Origin: Onchocerca volvulus
Taxonomy: Eukaryota > Nematoda > Chromadorea > Rhabditida > Onchocercidae
Direction of reading: 5' to 3'
Assembly (NCBI GenBank): GCA_000499405.2
Contig: HG738137.1
Location: forward strand, 18,920,605-18,984,604
Length of the DNA stretch: 64,000 bases
A model generated the notes under the pieces. It was not told the DNA's origin and searched no databases. It was given only the letters and a program-made list of their open reading frames with translations. The translations under genes and the position numbers were made by a program. Shown piece after piece: positions 37,601 to 48,436 of the stretch; the stretch's first letter is position 1, and every line of letters starts with the position of its first letter.

Positions 37601-39282
37601 GCAATGGAAGTAGTACTAGTAGCAGGAAGAGCTTCGAACTGAAATGATCGCCCTGTTACTCGATTGTGGCCTGATTCATCAATAACTTCTTTCTCAGCCC
37701 TTCTCTCATCCTTCATTTCTTGCTTCTGCAAATGCGCGCACAGCAATTTTTTATCATTCCGCATAAATCTAACGTCAGATACGTCCATATCAGTCAGATA
37801 TCGATGAAATAGTATTATGCTTATGAGGTAGGGAATAAAATGGAATGGATGAGAGGCTGGGAATGGATGCATTGAGAATAATTAATCGTTCAGCGAACAA
37901 TTATATCGTCAATAAAAGGGATTAGAATGAATAAATTATCTTACAGGGGAGTTATTTGCTTGCCATTTTACAAGCAGTATTTCCATTCTTTACTTTATTA
38001 CGGTGCTTTGTTTGGGATGGTACTTTATTGACCTTAAATACGAAAATACCTGGAAATCATCGAAGTTGGACAAAGAGGATACATTTGATGCTGCGGAAAG
38101 CTCTGTGACAGTCAGATTATCAATATCAGAAGGTTCCAATTTCACCAGCACTTTTACCGTATTGGTTGAAACCGGTAGCTGCATATTTCCTTTATCTTGT
38201 TCTATCTCAAAACTTTCTAAAAAGACTATGATTTGATTTTAGATTAATTTTGCCTTCAATTTCTTTTATAACCTGAATGATATAACCAAAATTCCTGCCA
38301 AAATTAATCTAAACATTTGTTTTTTCTTGATTTTTATATAATAAAAAAATCTTAATATCGTACCATCATGTCGAGCTTTCCGAATTTCTCCTTGCGTTTC
38401 CACCGATTCAGATTTCCTATTCAGAGATTTGTTATTTATATCAGATAAACTGCAGCCTCGTCGAAAACGAACTTTATTGGACTAAATAAATTTGAAAAAT
38501 TAGAAAAAATTTAAAAATTAAGAAAGAAAAAATCTCGCTTCAAGTATAGAAAAGTTTTCTCTACAATTTTAGAGAATGAATAAGATATCTATCTAACATA
38601 ATAATGTAATGATTCAACAGACCTTTTTTTGTGGGAAAATAGATGAGATGGCGGAAATTTTTTCGAACTTTTCTCGTATCGATTCGATTTTTTTTGCTTT
38701 GCGATTCGCTTTCGTATTATCAGGAATTACGGTAGCGTGATATAAATAAGCATCATTTAACTTTGCCGTATTAACCATCTGCTGTGAATATTGTTTGAAA
38801 TCCTTCAAGAAAGAAATCATGGTAGCATGAATCTGGTCAGAATATTTTCAAATTATAGCTTTATTTTGGGGTACTTGAAATACTGTAAGGAACCTACTTT
38901 CATCGCCGGTACAAGATGTAATTCATTCCTTTGTCCATCATCGAAGTTCACACTTCTCTTTGCAGTATTAAGAAGGACTTTATTTCTGTAATTAAAATTT
39001 AGTGAACTATTTTGCATAATGTTAATAGTTTGGAATTTTGATCAAAATTTCAAAATTCAAAAAACATTAAAAATTTGATGAAAAATACAAATTTAATGTT
39101 AAGAACTTATAAAAAAAAAAAAAAAAAATGCTCGAACAGAGAACTAACGTCAGATTTGAAGTAGTAAGAGTTCGTGTATTGCACCGACGAATTTCACTGA
39201 TTACAGTGAAATTATTTTCTGCTGATGATTTTCGTCGTTTAAAACGTGGTGATCGTATCAGAGGTACTACATTGTGCTCCAT
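25661..39282 (-). CDS. Unrecognised ~736-residue protein with RVxF-type motifs
   Basis: I assemble 15 phase-consistent exons: 39282-39149, 38985-38898, 38802-38623, 38481-38364, 38216-38050, 37725-37575, 36718-36540, 35501-35324, 28744-28619, 27631-27267, 26948-26865, 26714-26619, 26430-26297, 26194-26100 and 25776-25661. The protein starts MEHNVVPLIRSPRFKRRKSS. It is largely hydrophilic and Ser/Lys/Glu-rich, without signal peptide or membrane segment. AKRSVNFDD in exon 2 and NKVRFRRG in exon 4 fit the (K/R)VxF consensus for docking to protein phosphatase 1. A short helical, charged region precedes TRIAK. The most structured-looking part is C-terminal: SPTVFTYPDEESAVEKAQWD, then QITFSVYRELFEGKK. 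PP1-regulating cytoskeletal proteins of the phostensin/taperin kind are a possible but unproven relation. The end of exon 26948-26865 is uncertain: reading on reaches a stop at 26784. Intron 35323-28745 is 6.6 kb. Confidence 0.7.
28619..28744 (-). other. Candidate cassette or alternative first exon
   Basis: A 126 bp exon (42 codons) of the large minus-strand gene, flanked by TTCAG and the donor GTATGT and entering and leaving in phase 1. It can therefore be included or skipped between exons 35501-35324 and 27631-27267 without frame change. An in-frame ATG at 28730 followed by SSSSVCSGYRYKNQRPF could also serve as the start of a short isoform whose promoter lies in the long intron. Confidence 0.5.
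29643..29685. repeat. Perfect 43 bp palindrome
   Basis: A 21 bp arm beginning TCTAAAATCAACAATAGATT is followed, after one T, by its exact reverse complement ending at 29685. The RNA would form a perfect hairpin. No coding sequence or known element surrounds it. Confidence 0.9.
33418..33479. repeat. Direct repeat with short inverted flanks
   Basis: AAATCAATCTCTTTTCTTTC plus TAA occurs at 33418-33440 and 33457-33479. Between them ATTTAGTCGA mirrors TCGACTAAAT at 33412-33421, suggesting a small hairpin-forming duplication. Confidence 0.75.
34745..35042 (-). pseudogene. Decayed bacterial (Wolbachia-like) D-Ala-D-Ala carboxypeptidase fragment
   Basis: On the minus strand one frame from 35014 reads MAPSSMSKLMTLYIAFAYLK, the penicillin-binding-protein SxxK region (Ser codon 35002-35000, Lys codon 34993-34991). 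It continues with VSRKTWGRKGSSMFLREGQF and IVIVSGNDACIILAEGIAG, the SxN box (Ser-Gly-Asn at 34822-34814), then EENFV. This matches what I know of Wolbachia DacF/DacA-type D-alanyl-D-alanine carboxypeptidase, a periplasmic peptidoglycan enzyme with no metazoan counterpart. The frame is broken by TAA at 34922-34924 and TGA at 34775-34777, and the YFEHNSDK-like part just upstream of the Met is frameshifted. It lies in an intron, about 280 bp downstream of exon 35501-35324, and is not expected to be expressed. Homology ends at about 35042, so only the middle of the gene is present. Confidence 0.88.
35669..36013 (+). repeat. Dispersed repeat family, copy B
   Basis: Same block order as copies A and C: AATGGATCAA, ACAAACATGTTTACCGCC, CCCGCCGAAACC, AGATTAATAGATAAA, AACGAGTCGACCAATCATAA, GAAAGGATTTGAAAG, GGAGCAAGATCAGTTT, and a tail ACAGATTCTACAACGAGTC. 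It lies in the intron between exons 36718-36540 and 35501-35324 of the large minus-strand gene. No open frame. Confidence 0.75.
36146..36517. repeat. 199 bp tandem duplication within an intron
   Basis: Copy 1 spans 36146-36344 and copy 2 36345-36517. Both begin AAAGGATTCGTTTCTGTCAC and end with GTAAATATCGATCAAATTTC. Copy 2 lacks about 26 bp of an A/T-rich stretch, and the rest is nearly identical, so the duplication is young. It ends only 22 bp before exon 36718-36540 (its 3' side, by the donor). Confidence 0.9.
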
Positions 39283-39389
39283 GGATAATTGTAAAAATCG
39301 AGCACACAATTTCTGGACTATTCCAGGACCGTAACTGATTTCTTAATTTTTTTAATTTTTTAATTTATGGTACATTGGAAAATTGACTA

Positions 39390-39477
39390 AATTTGTTAAG
39401 TTTGAAGACAGATAATTTGGGACAATTTACTTAATTTGTTAAGTTTGAAGACAGATAATTTGGGACAATTTACTTAA
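39390..39477. repeat. 43 bp tandem duplication
   Basis: Two adjacent copies of a unit starting AATTTGTTAAGTTTGAAGAC, period 43 bp, essentially identical. Confidence 0.88.
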
Positions 39478-41832
39478 TAATTGAGAAATTTACAAAATAA
39501 CCATTCAGTGAAGAATCGCCATCAGTGTTAGTCTCTTCGGTTTGTTTACTAATTTTGAGATTTTGGAATAACTGAAAAGAATTTATTGCTAGCTTTGATG
39601 ATCAATGAAGGCAGAGTTGTTTCTCGGCATATTAAGTTATTTTCTTTATGTAGAACTATTTTTTCGACAATAATATTTCAATAGAAATTCAAAGAAAATT
39701 GAGAGTTGATTTTTCCTTAGTCCAATTAATTGCTGACAGATCAAGCTGACAAAGCCTATAATATATCGCTAATTTCGCTCATTTTATGTATCATTAAAAG
39801 AATATGAGAAGAGATCTATTAAATAAAAACAAACATTCGAACTGTCTGAAACCATTTTGTTTTTCAATGCACTTTAGACCAAATGTCTGCTTTAAGTGGA
39901 AAATTTTGAAGAACGTTTGGAATTTAACAGATGGAATGGAATGAAGCAAAATATTGCGATTGATATATGTACTGTCTCATTCACAATCTGAAAATAAACT
40001 CCAATTTTTGTCCAAAAACGATTAGAATTTTGAGGAAAAACAATGACGATAGAGTCTGCGAAAAATGGCTTCGAGAAAAACTCCAAGAAATCGCTCTTTT
40101 ATATTCAAATTCAAATTTTTTCCGAGAATTTGAAACTTATGGAATTTTAAATTTTCTTCAAATTTTCGCGACCCAATTAATGCAAGATAAAAATATACAA
40201 ACAATAAGATGAATCACTGCACTATATAAATTACGGAAATAAGAATGGAAACCAATCCTTGAGATTAACTGAACTTCGATTTTTAAATCAAAAAAACTGA
40301 TGATAATATAAAATTTAAATGGTTTATTTCTCTTTAAATAAATCCAATTTTTTCTTATTAGAAAAAACTTGTTAAATTAAAAAATATTTTCAAACTGTCA
40401 AGTCAATTTGCAGACTAATAAGATATCAAAATGAAGTAAGTTCAAAGTTTTTTGAAGCTATATCTCCAGTTAGAGGGAAATCAAAAGAGTTCGGAAAGCA
40501 AAGCAATATTTTTAATTTTCTCACTTATCGAACTTGCGAAGAGCTGCAATCTTGGACGAGACAAAGGATAGTATTTGCATAACTTCTTGCAAATCAAAGA
40601 TGAGGTCATTGTGCATGCAGACGTGAACAAATTTGCACAACACACTACAAGCAATGTGAAATCGTTGATCGATTTAGCTAAAAAATCAACACTCACTGTT
40701 CTTCTCTTCGCTTTCGTATTCAAATAACCGACACATCAGAAGCTTGTCAATCATGTAAATAATTGCTTTGTTTTGTGAAATTTTTTTCTAACAGTGAATG
40801 AGTAAAATGAATGAATTTTCTAGACGTACATATTTTTAAGACATAGGAAATGCTTGTTAGCAACAACGATCATCTGGAAATTCCCGTTTAGCAAGAATGG
40901 ATCATCCGGGAGTTCCCGGATTTGCGTAAATTCGATGGAAATCAGAGAGCAAGGAATGAAATCTCCGTTCAGAGATTTTATGACAAGCAATCATTTCCAA
41001 GACATTTTCCAAAGTCCATTACAAGCAAATAATAAAAATTGATTTTAGAACGAGTGAACACGCATAGTTCACTATATTGTCAATACATACACGTACATGC
41101 ATATGCACACACATACATAATTATGCATGTAAAAGCTTTCAAAAATCAGCTTCTAAAAATTTCCAAGCAAATTGGATTCTGAAACGATGGATCTTTGATC
41201 TCAGAAATGTTCTATGATCTAAGAATAAAGGACTGATGTGTATATATATGTATGTATACATGTTGGAACGCACATTATTTCAGTGTTCTGTATTTGATAA
41301 AATATTTCCGAATCAAGTTTTGAAGAAAAAACTGTAACAAATTATAAGTAATATTTAGACCATCAACTAAAGTTGATTGTCATTTTGCAGATAATTCGCA
41401 AATGACAATTTTAAGCCTTGTCTAATTTTGCGAGTATGTCAAATAAGTACGACAGTGTGGAAGAAGTACCCAATTGAACTATTTGAGTTGGATAATAGTG
41501 CTGAAAACAAGTTGATATGATTATTTAGTTCAATATTGTGTAAGTCTAATACTAAGGCTAGTTTCACATTCGTAATATTTCTGAAAAATAAACTAACTAT
41601 AAATAATGAAGAAAAAAAAATGTATGAAGATATTTTGTATTTTATTATGTATTAACAAAAAATTTAGGAACAGATTCGCACTTTACTTTTTCTCGAGGCT
41701 AGATGAGTCAAATTTTTGAAACAAACAATTTCCAGATATATGACGTTCGATTAAAGAAATAAAGGGAACTTTTTCAAAAGGTAAGCTGTTTGAGTTGTCT
41801 CACAAATAGTCTTTGATCTTCTTGCTTTAATG

Positions 41833-41912
41833 ATAATAATACTTATTACTTAACTTTTCTAATATTTTGATAGATATGCTGGAAAGACTGATAGAATAAG
41901 TATTATTATTAT
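41833..41912. repeat. Inverted repeat (AT-rich hairpin)
   Basis: AATAATACTTATT at about 41833-41846 is mirrored by AATAAGTATTATTATT at about 41896-41912, with a loop of some 50 bp. The right arm runs into an ATT trinucleotide run. Confidence 0.6.
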
Positions 41913-42857
41913 TATTAAAAAGCAAGTATTCTATTCCAATTCGGTTAATTTGATTACAGTTAATATGCTCACAATGTGTAGTTTCAAGTTTCGTTTGAGA
42001 TAGAACTGACAGAAAAAACTCATACATATTTATTAAACTGCATTAGATATCTAAACTTAAATAGATTCTACTGCTTCTCTTAATTGTTAAGCTAATTAAC
42101 ATCGAGCTAATTTGCTATTTTTTTTTATTTTTATTAAATATTCTATTCTAACATTGGTAAGTATGTAGTTTTTTCCGATAATTTACATTTTTGACTCCTA
42201 ATTATGTCGCGATAAATCGGTTTCCGTAGCTTCTAAATGAGAAAGAAAAATATTCCAGACCTGATTAAAGTTTTTCATTTTTTGAAAATTGACCACTTTT
42301 AAGACATTCTTCTCAAATGCACTGAAGTGGAAACAAAAAACGGAAATTATTAAGGAATTCAATAACAACGCTGTAAAAATGTAAACCCATCATATTTTCT
42401 CTCGACAAATCTCATGTTATTTGAAGTCAGCCTTCGATTAATCAGAATGAATTTCTTTCTTTCTGTTAAAAAATAGTACCTCCAGGATAATCTCTATCAT
42501 AGCCTTGTATAGCTATAGTTTTATATTACTTTTTCATTTCTACAAGTGATTTTCTAATGTACACCAATCATATTTCTTTTCCTTCCTTTTTTCGTTTCTT
42601 TTTCTCTATTGATAATCACATGATAAATTTTAGTGATTAAAGAGGACAATCGATTGTTGAGAAAAGATGAAACAATGTTATCAAAATAGATTGAAGAGAC
42701 TGCGAAATTTTTGAAATAATTATCCTCTTCTATCTTTTTTCATCTACATTGCCTGACATTCAAATACATTATTTAGCCAATGAAACTTTGCTGCCAAAAA
42801 CTATGTCGTAGTTTTGAGCTGTTTATTTGATTAATTTCAAGATGATGAACTGTAGTC

Positions 42858-42888
<31 letters not shown>

Positions 42889-43756
42889 TAGCAAACCTTG
42901 CAAAGCAGATCTTCTGGCTGATAATCGAATTCGAAATTACAACCAATGATTTCATAGCTAGAAATTGATATAGGCAGAATAATGATTATCCGAGAACTCT
43001 CCAATTAAATATACCGGGATATTTCCGTGGTGAAATCATTTCATTCAATTCTCGTCCATCAGAAGAACAAGTTTTATTTCGATAATTCTTCTATGAAAAC
43101 AATCTTGAAAAGATCTCACGAAACTTTTCGCATCTTTCAAATTCAACTGGCATTTTAAAGATTCTTCCAAACAAAGAGCTGTCTTATTTATATCAAGATC
43201 AAATGGATCAAGAACTTTTAAACTGAATTTGAAATTGTATCAATGAATTGTTGAAGTGTTAAAAAGATAAAGTTTCTGCTGCCCCTTTTCCGTTTCTGTC
43301 TCTACTCGATCTTTGCTCAACTTATTCAGTTTTTTTCTACTGCGGTCAAGGACAACAGTGGAGAAAAACAGTAAAGAAAATTGGATTTTGCATATTGCAT
43401 GTGCAATAATAAGTAATACTGACTACTGATTGTTCCGATGTAGGCAAATGATTGATTATAAATGATCCTTAGTTGTTAAATGATTCTTAATCGTTAAAAT
43501 ATATTTCATTCCATTCGATCTACGCAAAGGTCATTTTCTGACCAGAAAATAGAATTAAATATGGAGCAATTAATTAAGAAAGTAATAAAGTAATACTTTA
43601 ATTGGTACCATTAGCAGAGCAACAACAAAATAACTCCTATCTCTTCTTCTTGTTTTCCTCCTTTTCTGCTCCTTTATCATACACGTTCAAGCAATGTCTT
43701 TTTGCAGTAACAGTTTAGATGTCAGTTTTAAACTTTAATAGTTTAAATGTCATTTA

Positions 43757-43942
43757 CTAAATTTCTTGTAATTCCAATGCTTTTTTGACGCGACTTTTTT
43801 TACCAGAAAGCAAAATTGCAATCGGAACATTATTGATCAGAATTTCTATTAAAGATAATATATAAATAGCAAATGAGCCAGCAATAGTATTTCCGGCTAT
43901 TATATCTGCATACTGAATAATATGGATATGATTTTTAAACAT
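43757..43942 (-). CDS. Coding-like segment with a membrane helix, unresolved
   Basis: A minus-strand open frame with unusually protein-like composition. After an acceptor-like TTATTCAG it reads YADIIAGNTIAGSFAIYILS and continues through a hydrophobic stretch to ILLSGKKSRVKKALELQEI and a stop. It could be the last exon of a membrane protein, a degraded insertion, or chance. I find no neighbouring exon that joins in phase, and I do not recognise it. Confidence 0.25.
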   Translation of the reverse strand: MFKNHIHIIQYADIIAGNTIAGSFAIYILSLIEILINNVPIAILLSGKKSRVKKALELQEI

Positions 43943-44580
43943 TCATCACTAACATTCATCACTGGAAGAAAATTGATGATTGCTATAATTCATATCCCAA
44001 GTTTTGCTTCCTTTTCATGTAAGATCAATTTGATTTGAATCCCGAAAAATCAAATGGAATTTGCGTCGATGGGAGATAAATACAACACGTTGGCCTACTC
44101 ACGTCAGAAAGTCAATTTAAAAAATTTAATTCAAGTTAGCTAAAAAAGTGAAGCCAGCAGAAAGATAAATTGTCAACAACTATAATTTATTGCAAAAAAA
44201 TAAGGCTCGGAACAAATGCAATCTAAATAATGTTTTCGCATATTAGCAATTTAAATTATTTGAAATAAAAGTCATCAGCAATAACTATATTCACTAATTT
44301 ATAGATTACTAGAATATTTTCAAATTTTGGCAAAAGAAAAGCAAAAACAAGTTTTCAGCTTTTGTGATAAAATAAAAACTAAACTCTATGATTTCTGATA
44401 AATTCTATTCATTAAATAATGAAATAACCAAACTTTTAACGATAAACAGAAATATCGAGAAGTAGAACAAAAAGTCTATTTTGCTGATATCGATGGGAAA
44501 CATCAACGGTGAATTTGTTCTATGAAAAATTCCATTCTCGGTGATGGAGCAATAGGAAAGCGAAGATCAAAAGAATGGAT

Positions 44581-44742
44581 TCAATCATTCGTATAGAACA
44601 ATCGAATCATCGGCCGATCATGAAGTAGTATGATCCAATAATGATTGTTATTGAAAAAGGATGTAGTCATTTGCTGCTGGTTGTTGGGTGAAGGACTCTG
44701 GAAATGACCTTGTTGAAGCAGCACGGGGACTTCATTTCTATC
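44581..44742 (-). CDS. Candidate Q/N-rich terminal exon, unresolved
   Basis: Behind a good acceptor TTTCTAG the minus strand is open for 53 codons to a TGA at 44581-44583. It begins DRNEVPVLLQQGHFQSPSPN and is followed by NQQQM and FFNNNHYW. The Ser/Pro/Gln/Asn content resembles disordered tails of transcription factors. It may belong to the minus-strand gene whose first exons are at 48338-48157, but no phase-proved connection was found. Confidence 0.3.
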   Translation of the reverse strand, partial: DRNEVPVLLQQGHFQSPSPNNQQQMTTSFFNNNHYWIILLHDRPMIRLFYTND

Positions 44743-45019
44743 CTAGAAATGATCTCATCATAACATGATCAGGGTAGATATTAGTAGTATATTCCTAGCT
44801 TAATCACGACTCCTGATAATCATACAACAAAAATATTCGTCCCAATACTTTCTTATTTTTATACTTAATTATTTTAGCTCTGAACGATTTTTAGCATTTA
44901 GTTATTCAAATAATGTTCCCTTACAATCGATTATTCCTTCCGTTTATCGTCCTAATCTATCGGGAAAATTCGAAATATATAATTAATGTAAACAAGGAAT
45001 GCTAAAGGTCAAGAAATGC

Positions 45020-45255
45020 GTAGTTACAAATGGACCAGGAAGCTTATAAACAAATTTCCCGCTAAAACGCTCCGATTAACAGATAAACAAAATGGGGTCG
45101 ATCAACGTTGGAAATCAAGAAAGGAGAGGGAGTCCCAAAAGGATTTAAAGAGTTCGCATTTGGAGCAGCATGAGACTGTCTTTCGACAACAGTTTAGCTA
45201 CAAGTTTCTTCATTGATGCACCTACAGTTCTGCGACGACAAGGATCGACGCAAAT
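45020..45255 (+). repeat. Dispersed repeat family, copy C (shorter)
   Basis: Shares with copies A and B: ACAAATGGACCA, TTCCCGCTAAAACGC, CCGATTAACAGATAAACAAA, TCCCAAAAGGATTTAAAGAG, TTTGGAGCA, and a tail TACAGTTCTGCGACGAC. It lacks the first CATGTTTACC block. The plus-strand open frame across it is accidental. Confidence 0.7.
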
Positions 45256-45538
45256 GTAGCAACATATTTCGACAATCCAGAACGACAAGGGAGAAAATTC
45301 AGCAGAAGATACTTTATCCTTTCATTATTTATCATGTATTGTTCATTTACTGTTTACTATTGTATAGCATGATATTATGGATAATATCGTATTACCGAAT
45401 AAAGCCTATTGCTGTCCTTGCTAAGTCACAATAGCAATAAGAATCAATCTCCAATTCAACCAATCTACAATCTAAGTTAGAATCAACCAGAATTTTTTTC
45501 TCAACATAACTTTCAATCCACTAAGTTTGTATTTACAA

Positions 45539-45722
45539 CTAAGAAAAAAGAAACTTGTCTTCCAGAATTATCTTATAAGCATAGTATACTAGAACTGTTT
45601 GCAAACTTTCGACTTCAAGATGCAGTTCTCCTAATCTGCGAGCAATCCTGCAATAATGATCGTATTCTTTATACTTCTCTATTATTGATGTGTCATTTAA
45701 ATAGCAAATTTGGAAAGAGTCC
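45539..45722 (-). CDS. Candidate exon, helical protein segment, unresolved
   Basis: After an acceptor CTTTTAG the minus strand reads DSFQICYLNDTSIIEKYKEY and then ARRLGELHLEVESLQTVLVY, open to a stop at 45539-45541. The helical pattern loosely recalls nuclear-receptor ligand-binding domains, but no DNA-binding zinc-finger exon is visible nearby, so this identity is not claimed. It may be part of the same minus-strand gene as 48338-48157. Confidence 0.3.
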
Positions 45723-48156
45723 CTAAAAGTGGAACACAAAAGAAAGGAAGAAAGTTAATCTCTGGCAAGTTGAGTGGTCACGGCTGTCAGATGAAAGATA
45801 TTCCGCTCATAACAAGATTTTTCAACAGTATACTATTATCAGTGGAAATGTTAACGAGGTCGATGCTATGGTTAACCTAATTTTGAATACTCATTTGAAA
45901 TACTTCTTTTCCAGCGTAAAGTTAATCTCCAAGTGAATATATGTAACATATTTCAGAGATAGTAAAATACCGTACTTGCATCATTATTTAGAAAACATCT
46001 GGCTAGAGATATGTAATGAAATGATTAATAAATTGATCCAACCTTCCAAGGAAACTTCAGAGATCCATACAACAAACGTCCGTTCCGTTTCTATTTGGAC
46101 ATTTTTCTTTCCGACAGAATACAGCATCAAACAACTTCAAAAGATTTCAATTCCAATCTGAAACGGTTCAGTTTACTCATCAAATTTATGGTAAAAAATA
46201 CAATGAGAGTTTTCTTAATTTTATTATGTCTTGAAATAAATTGCAACTAAAGTAAATTTTAATCAAATACCAAATTTGATCAAATTTAATTGAATCAAAT
46301 ACATACGAAGTTAATGCTATGTATAACTTCAGTTCATCAAATATCATTTTTAAATTAGAAATTATTGATTTGAAGTTCAGAACAAATTAATCATGCTGCT
46401 TTTTCCATTCAAGCTTTTCCAGTCAATTAATCCATCGATCGTGAAATCAATAGCTACAATAAATGAGAGTCTCAGGAAAGAAATAATGATTCATGATGTG
46501 CAAAAACAAATTAATAATCTACTCTTTGGTGATACTTTTGGTTACATTTATTAAGTCCATTTAAAATTACTTAAACAAGCAGTCAAACAGTTTAATGTTA
46601 AAAAAGTGTTTTTAATCACAATATTTAAGTCATCAAATAAAAAGTGTGCGAAGTAGTTAGGTGATTGATTGCCTGCGCATGATTCGTTTAGCAGTTTATG
46701 ATGCTGAATTAAACTAAAGCATTTCGCTGAATTAAAGTACTTTTTTTTTGATGGATGGATAGCATTTTTTTGTCTTGTGCATTGCTCTTTAAATTCCATC
46801 AAATTATTACTTTTCAATAAATATCAAGGTCAGGAAAGCAAAAAATGCATGGTGAAGAAAGCTAATTACAATTACTCAGAATTATTCAGAATCAGAATTG
46901 CTTTTCTTTCTCTCGAATTACTCTTTCTTTCGCTATTCCATCATATAATCTTGAAGCGCTGAAAAAGAGCTTTGTAACACTTGAAACTTTCCATCGTTTC
47001 ATACTGAAATGTGAAATAAGACATAAGGTCGAACTTATCTCTTTCCTTATCAAACTACAATCAAAGCTGTCCAAAAAGAATAACAAATATTTTGCCTTAA
47101 AAACATTTTTCAAAATATACATTTTTCCAAGCATATATTGTTGAATGTAACAGAAAAGAATGATATTATCCTATTGCAATGTATGTTGAAGATAGTATAT
47201 TTTGCTTCGACGATTCATTTGCGCAGTTTTTAAAATATTTTCTCTTAGCTATTCTACTTTACATGATTTTCATAAAATCAATGTATCGATTAATAAATAC
47301 AAAGAAATGATTAATTAAGATGAAATAAAAGAAGGGGACATTGAAGATCCAAGTATGGCCAATAGGCATTTTAAAAAGCCTGGCAATAAAAGATATAAAA
47401 ATGGAGTATGTTTCTTTTCTTCACTTCTAACGTTATCACTATATAAAATATTTCTTAGAATGAGACTATTTTCTTGACATACTTCTTTAAAATTAGAAAC
47501 ATAAGAAGATGATTTTTGATTTAAAATAATTCAGATTAAATTTTCGATAGCACTAGATTTAGCAAGATAGAAGATAATTTTGGTTATAAATAAATTTGAA
47601 TGTAAGATAAGAATGCGCAGATTGTAGAAAAAAAGAAGAAATCAATGGAATTTTTATTCATTATTATAGTTTAATGCTATTGAAAAAGCAATATATATTA
47701 TAAACGTCAAGCTACCAATTATGCACTATATTTGTGATCCATAAATAAACGCCACTGTACTTGTTTCATCGATAGTATCTTCAAATCCCGCATCAAAAGG
47801 ACTCACTGGGAACTCTCAGACCTTCCTCGGATTATTCCTTCCTGTTCCATTGGAAGCCAAATTTTTCTGTTCAACTTCAGATCATTCATCTTTCCTCCGT
47901 TAATTGATGCAAAGAGAGAATGCTTAATTTCATGTATGCTCCTTTGCCATTCGTGTATTCCGAGAATGACAAAACTTTACAATATCATAATCATATCTAA
48001 TTTCACTATTTCTCGGTAAAAATGGAACTTCTCATTCTAAAATTCCAAATTTAATTGACAAATTTAATTAGATTCAGAAATATGGGTTGAGTGTGAGATA
48101 TGCAGACAGCAAAGAGAAATAGAAATAGTTGAGGAAAAGACTGAGTCTCTCGTTAC

Positions 48157-48338
48157 CTGTCTTATTTTTGGCAAGAATAGGAGGAAACTTTAGGATCTTC
48201 CTCTGAAGGTATTTTTTATAGAGGAACTGGTGGGTTGCTTACTGATTGAACGGAGAGGGGAGTTAAGAGATCTTCCGGATATATCAAATACGGTGAATCG
48301 GCAAGTTGTTCCGGAGCCGGCAAATCGCGTACTTGCAT
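48157..48338 (-). CDS. First two exons of an unrecognised minus-strand gene (partial)
   Basis: Exon 48338-48243 encodes MQVRDLPAPEQLADSPYLIY and a further 12 residues ending LLTPLSVQS. It ends at the good donor GTAAGC and joins, after an intron of only 40 bp, exon 48202-48157, RKILKFPPILAKNKT, which ends at GTAACG. Phases agree. The Pro-rich start is typical of a cytoplasmic or nuclear protein. I do not recognise it. Later exons must lie further left, perhaps in the 44-46 kb segments. The start is only 98 bp from the ATG of NUDCD1 on the other strand. Confidence 0.45.
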
Positions 48339-48436
48339 TTTTCTTGCCGTATTGTATGCTAAACGATGCCTTCTCGATTTGCTTTAATACATTTTGAAAA
48401 GTTGCTTTCATTGAATTTTAAGTTTCACCGAATACG
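48339..48436. promoter_or_regulatory. Candidate bidirectional promoter / shared 5' region
   Basis: 98 bp separate the two divergent start codons (48338 minus, 48437 plus). If both models hold, transcription in both directions must start in or near this spacer, or one start must be internal. No TATA-like box is evident. Confidence 0.35.

Larger units (their letters stand above)
39283..43756. other. Gene-poor stretch
   Basis: Upstream region of the large minus-strand gene. Contents seen: a 43 bp tandem duplication (39390-39477), a hairpin-forming inverted repeat (41833-41912) and a poly-A run near 42861-42882. Open frames at 39967-40212 (+) and 40481-40723 (-) are unsupported by splice sites or recognisable motifs. 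Confidence 0.4.

Noticed and set aside
39128..39334. Plus-strand open frame opposite the first exon of the large minus-strand gene
   Set aside because: The minus-strand reading has a donor in phase with the next exon. The plus frame is its antisense shadow and begins in a poly-A run.
40481..40723. Cys-rich minus-strand open frame as a zinc-finger exon
   Set aside because: Cys spacing fits no zinc-finger pattern I know, and no partner exon joins in phase.
45016..45216. Open frame in dispersed repeat copy C as an element-encoded protein
   Set aside because: Copies A and B have no corresponding frame. The reading is not conserved among the three copies.
45539..45722. Nuclear hormone receptor ligand-binding domain
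   Set aside because: The helical pattern is only suggestive, and I could not find the Cys-rich DNA-binding exons that should accompany it on the minus strand between 45.7 and 48.2 kb.
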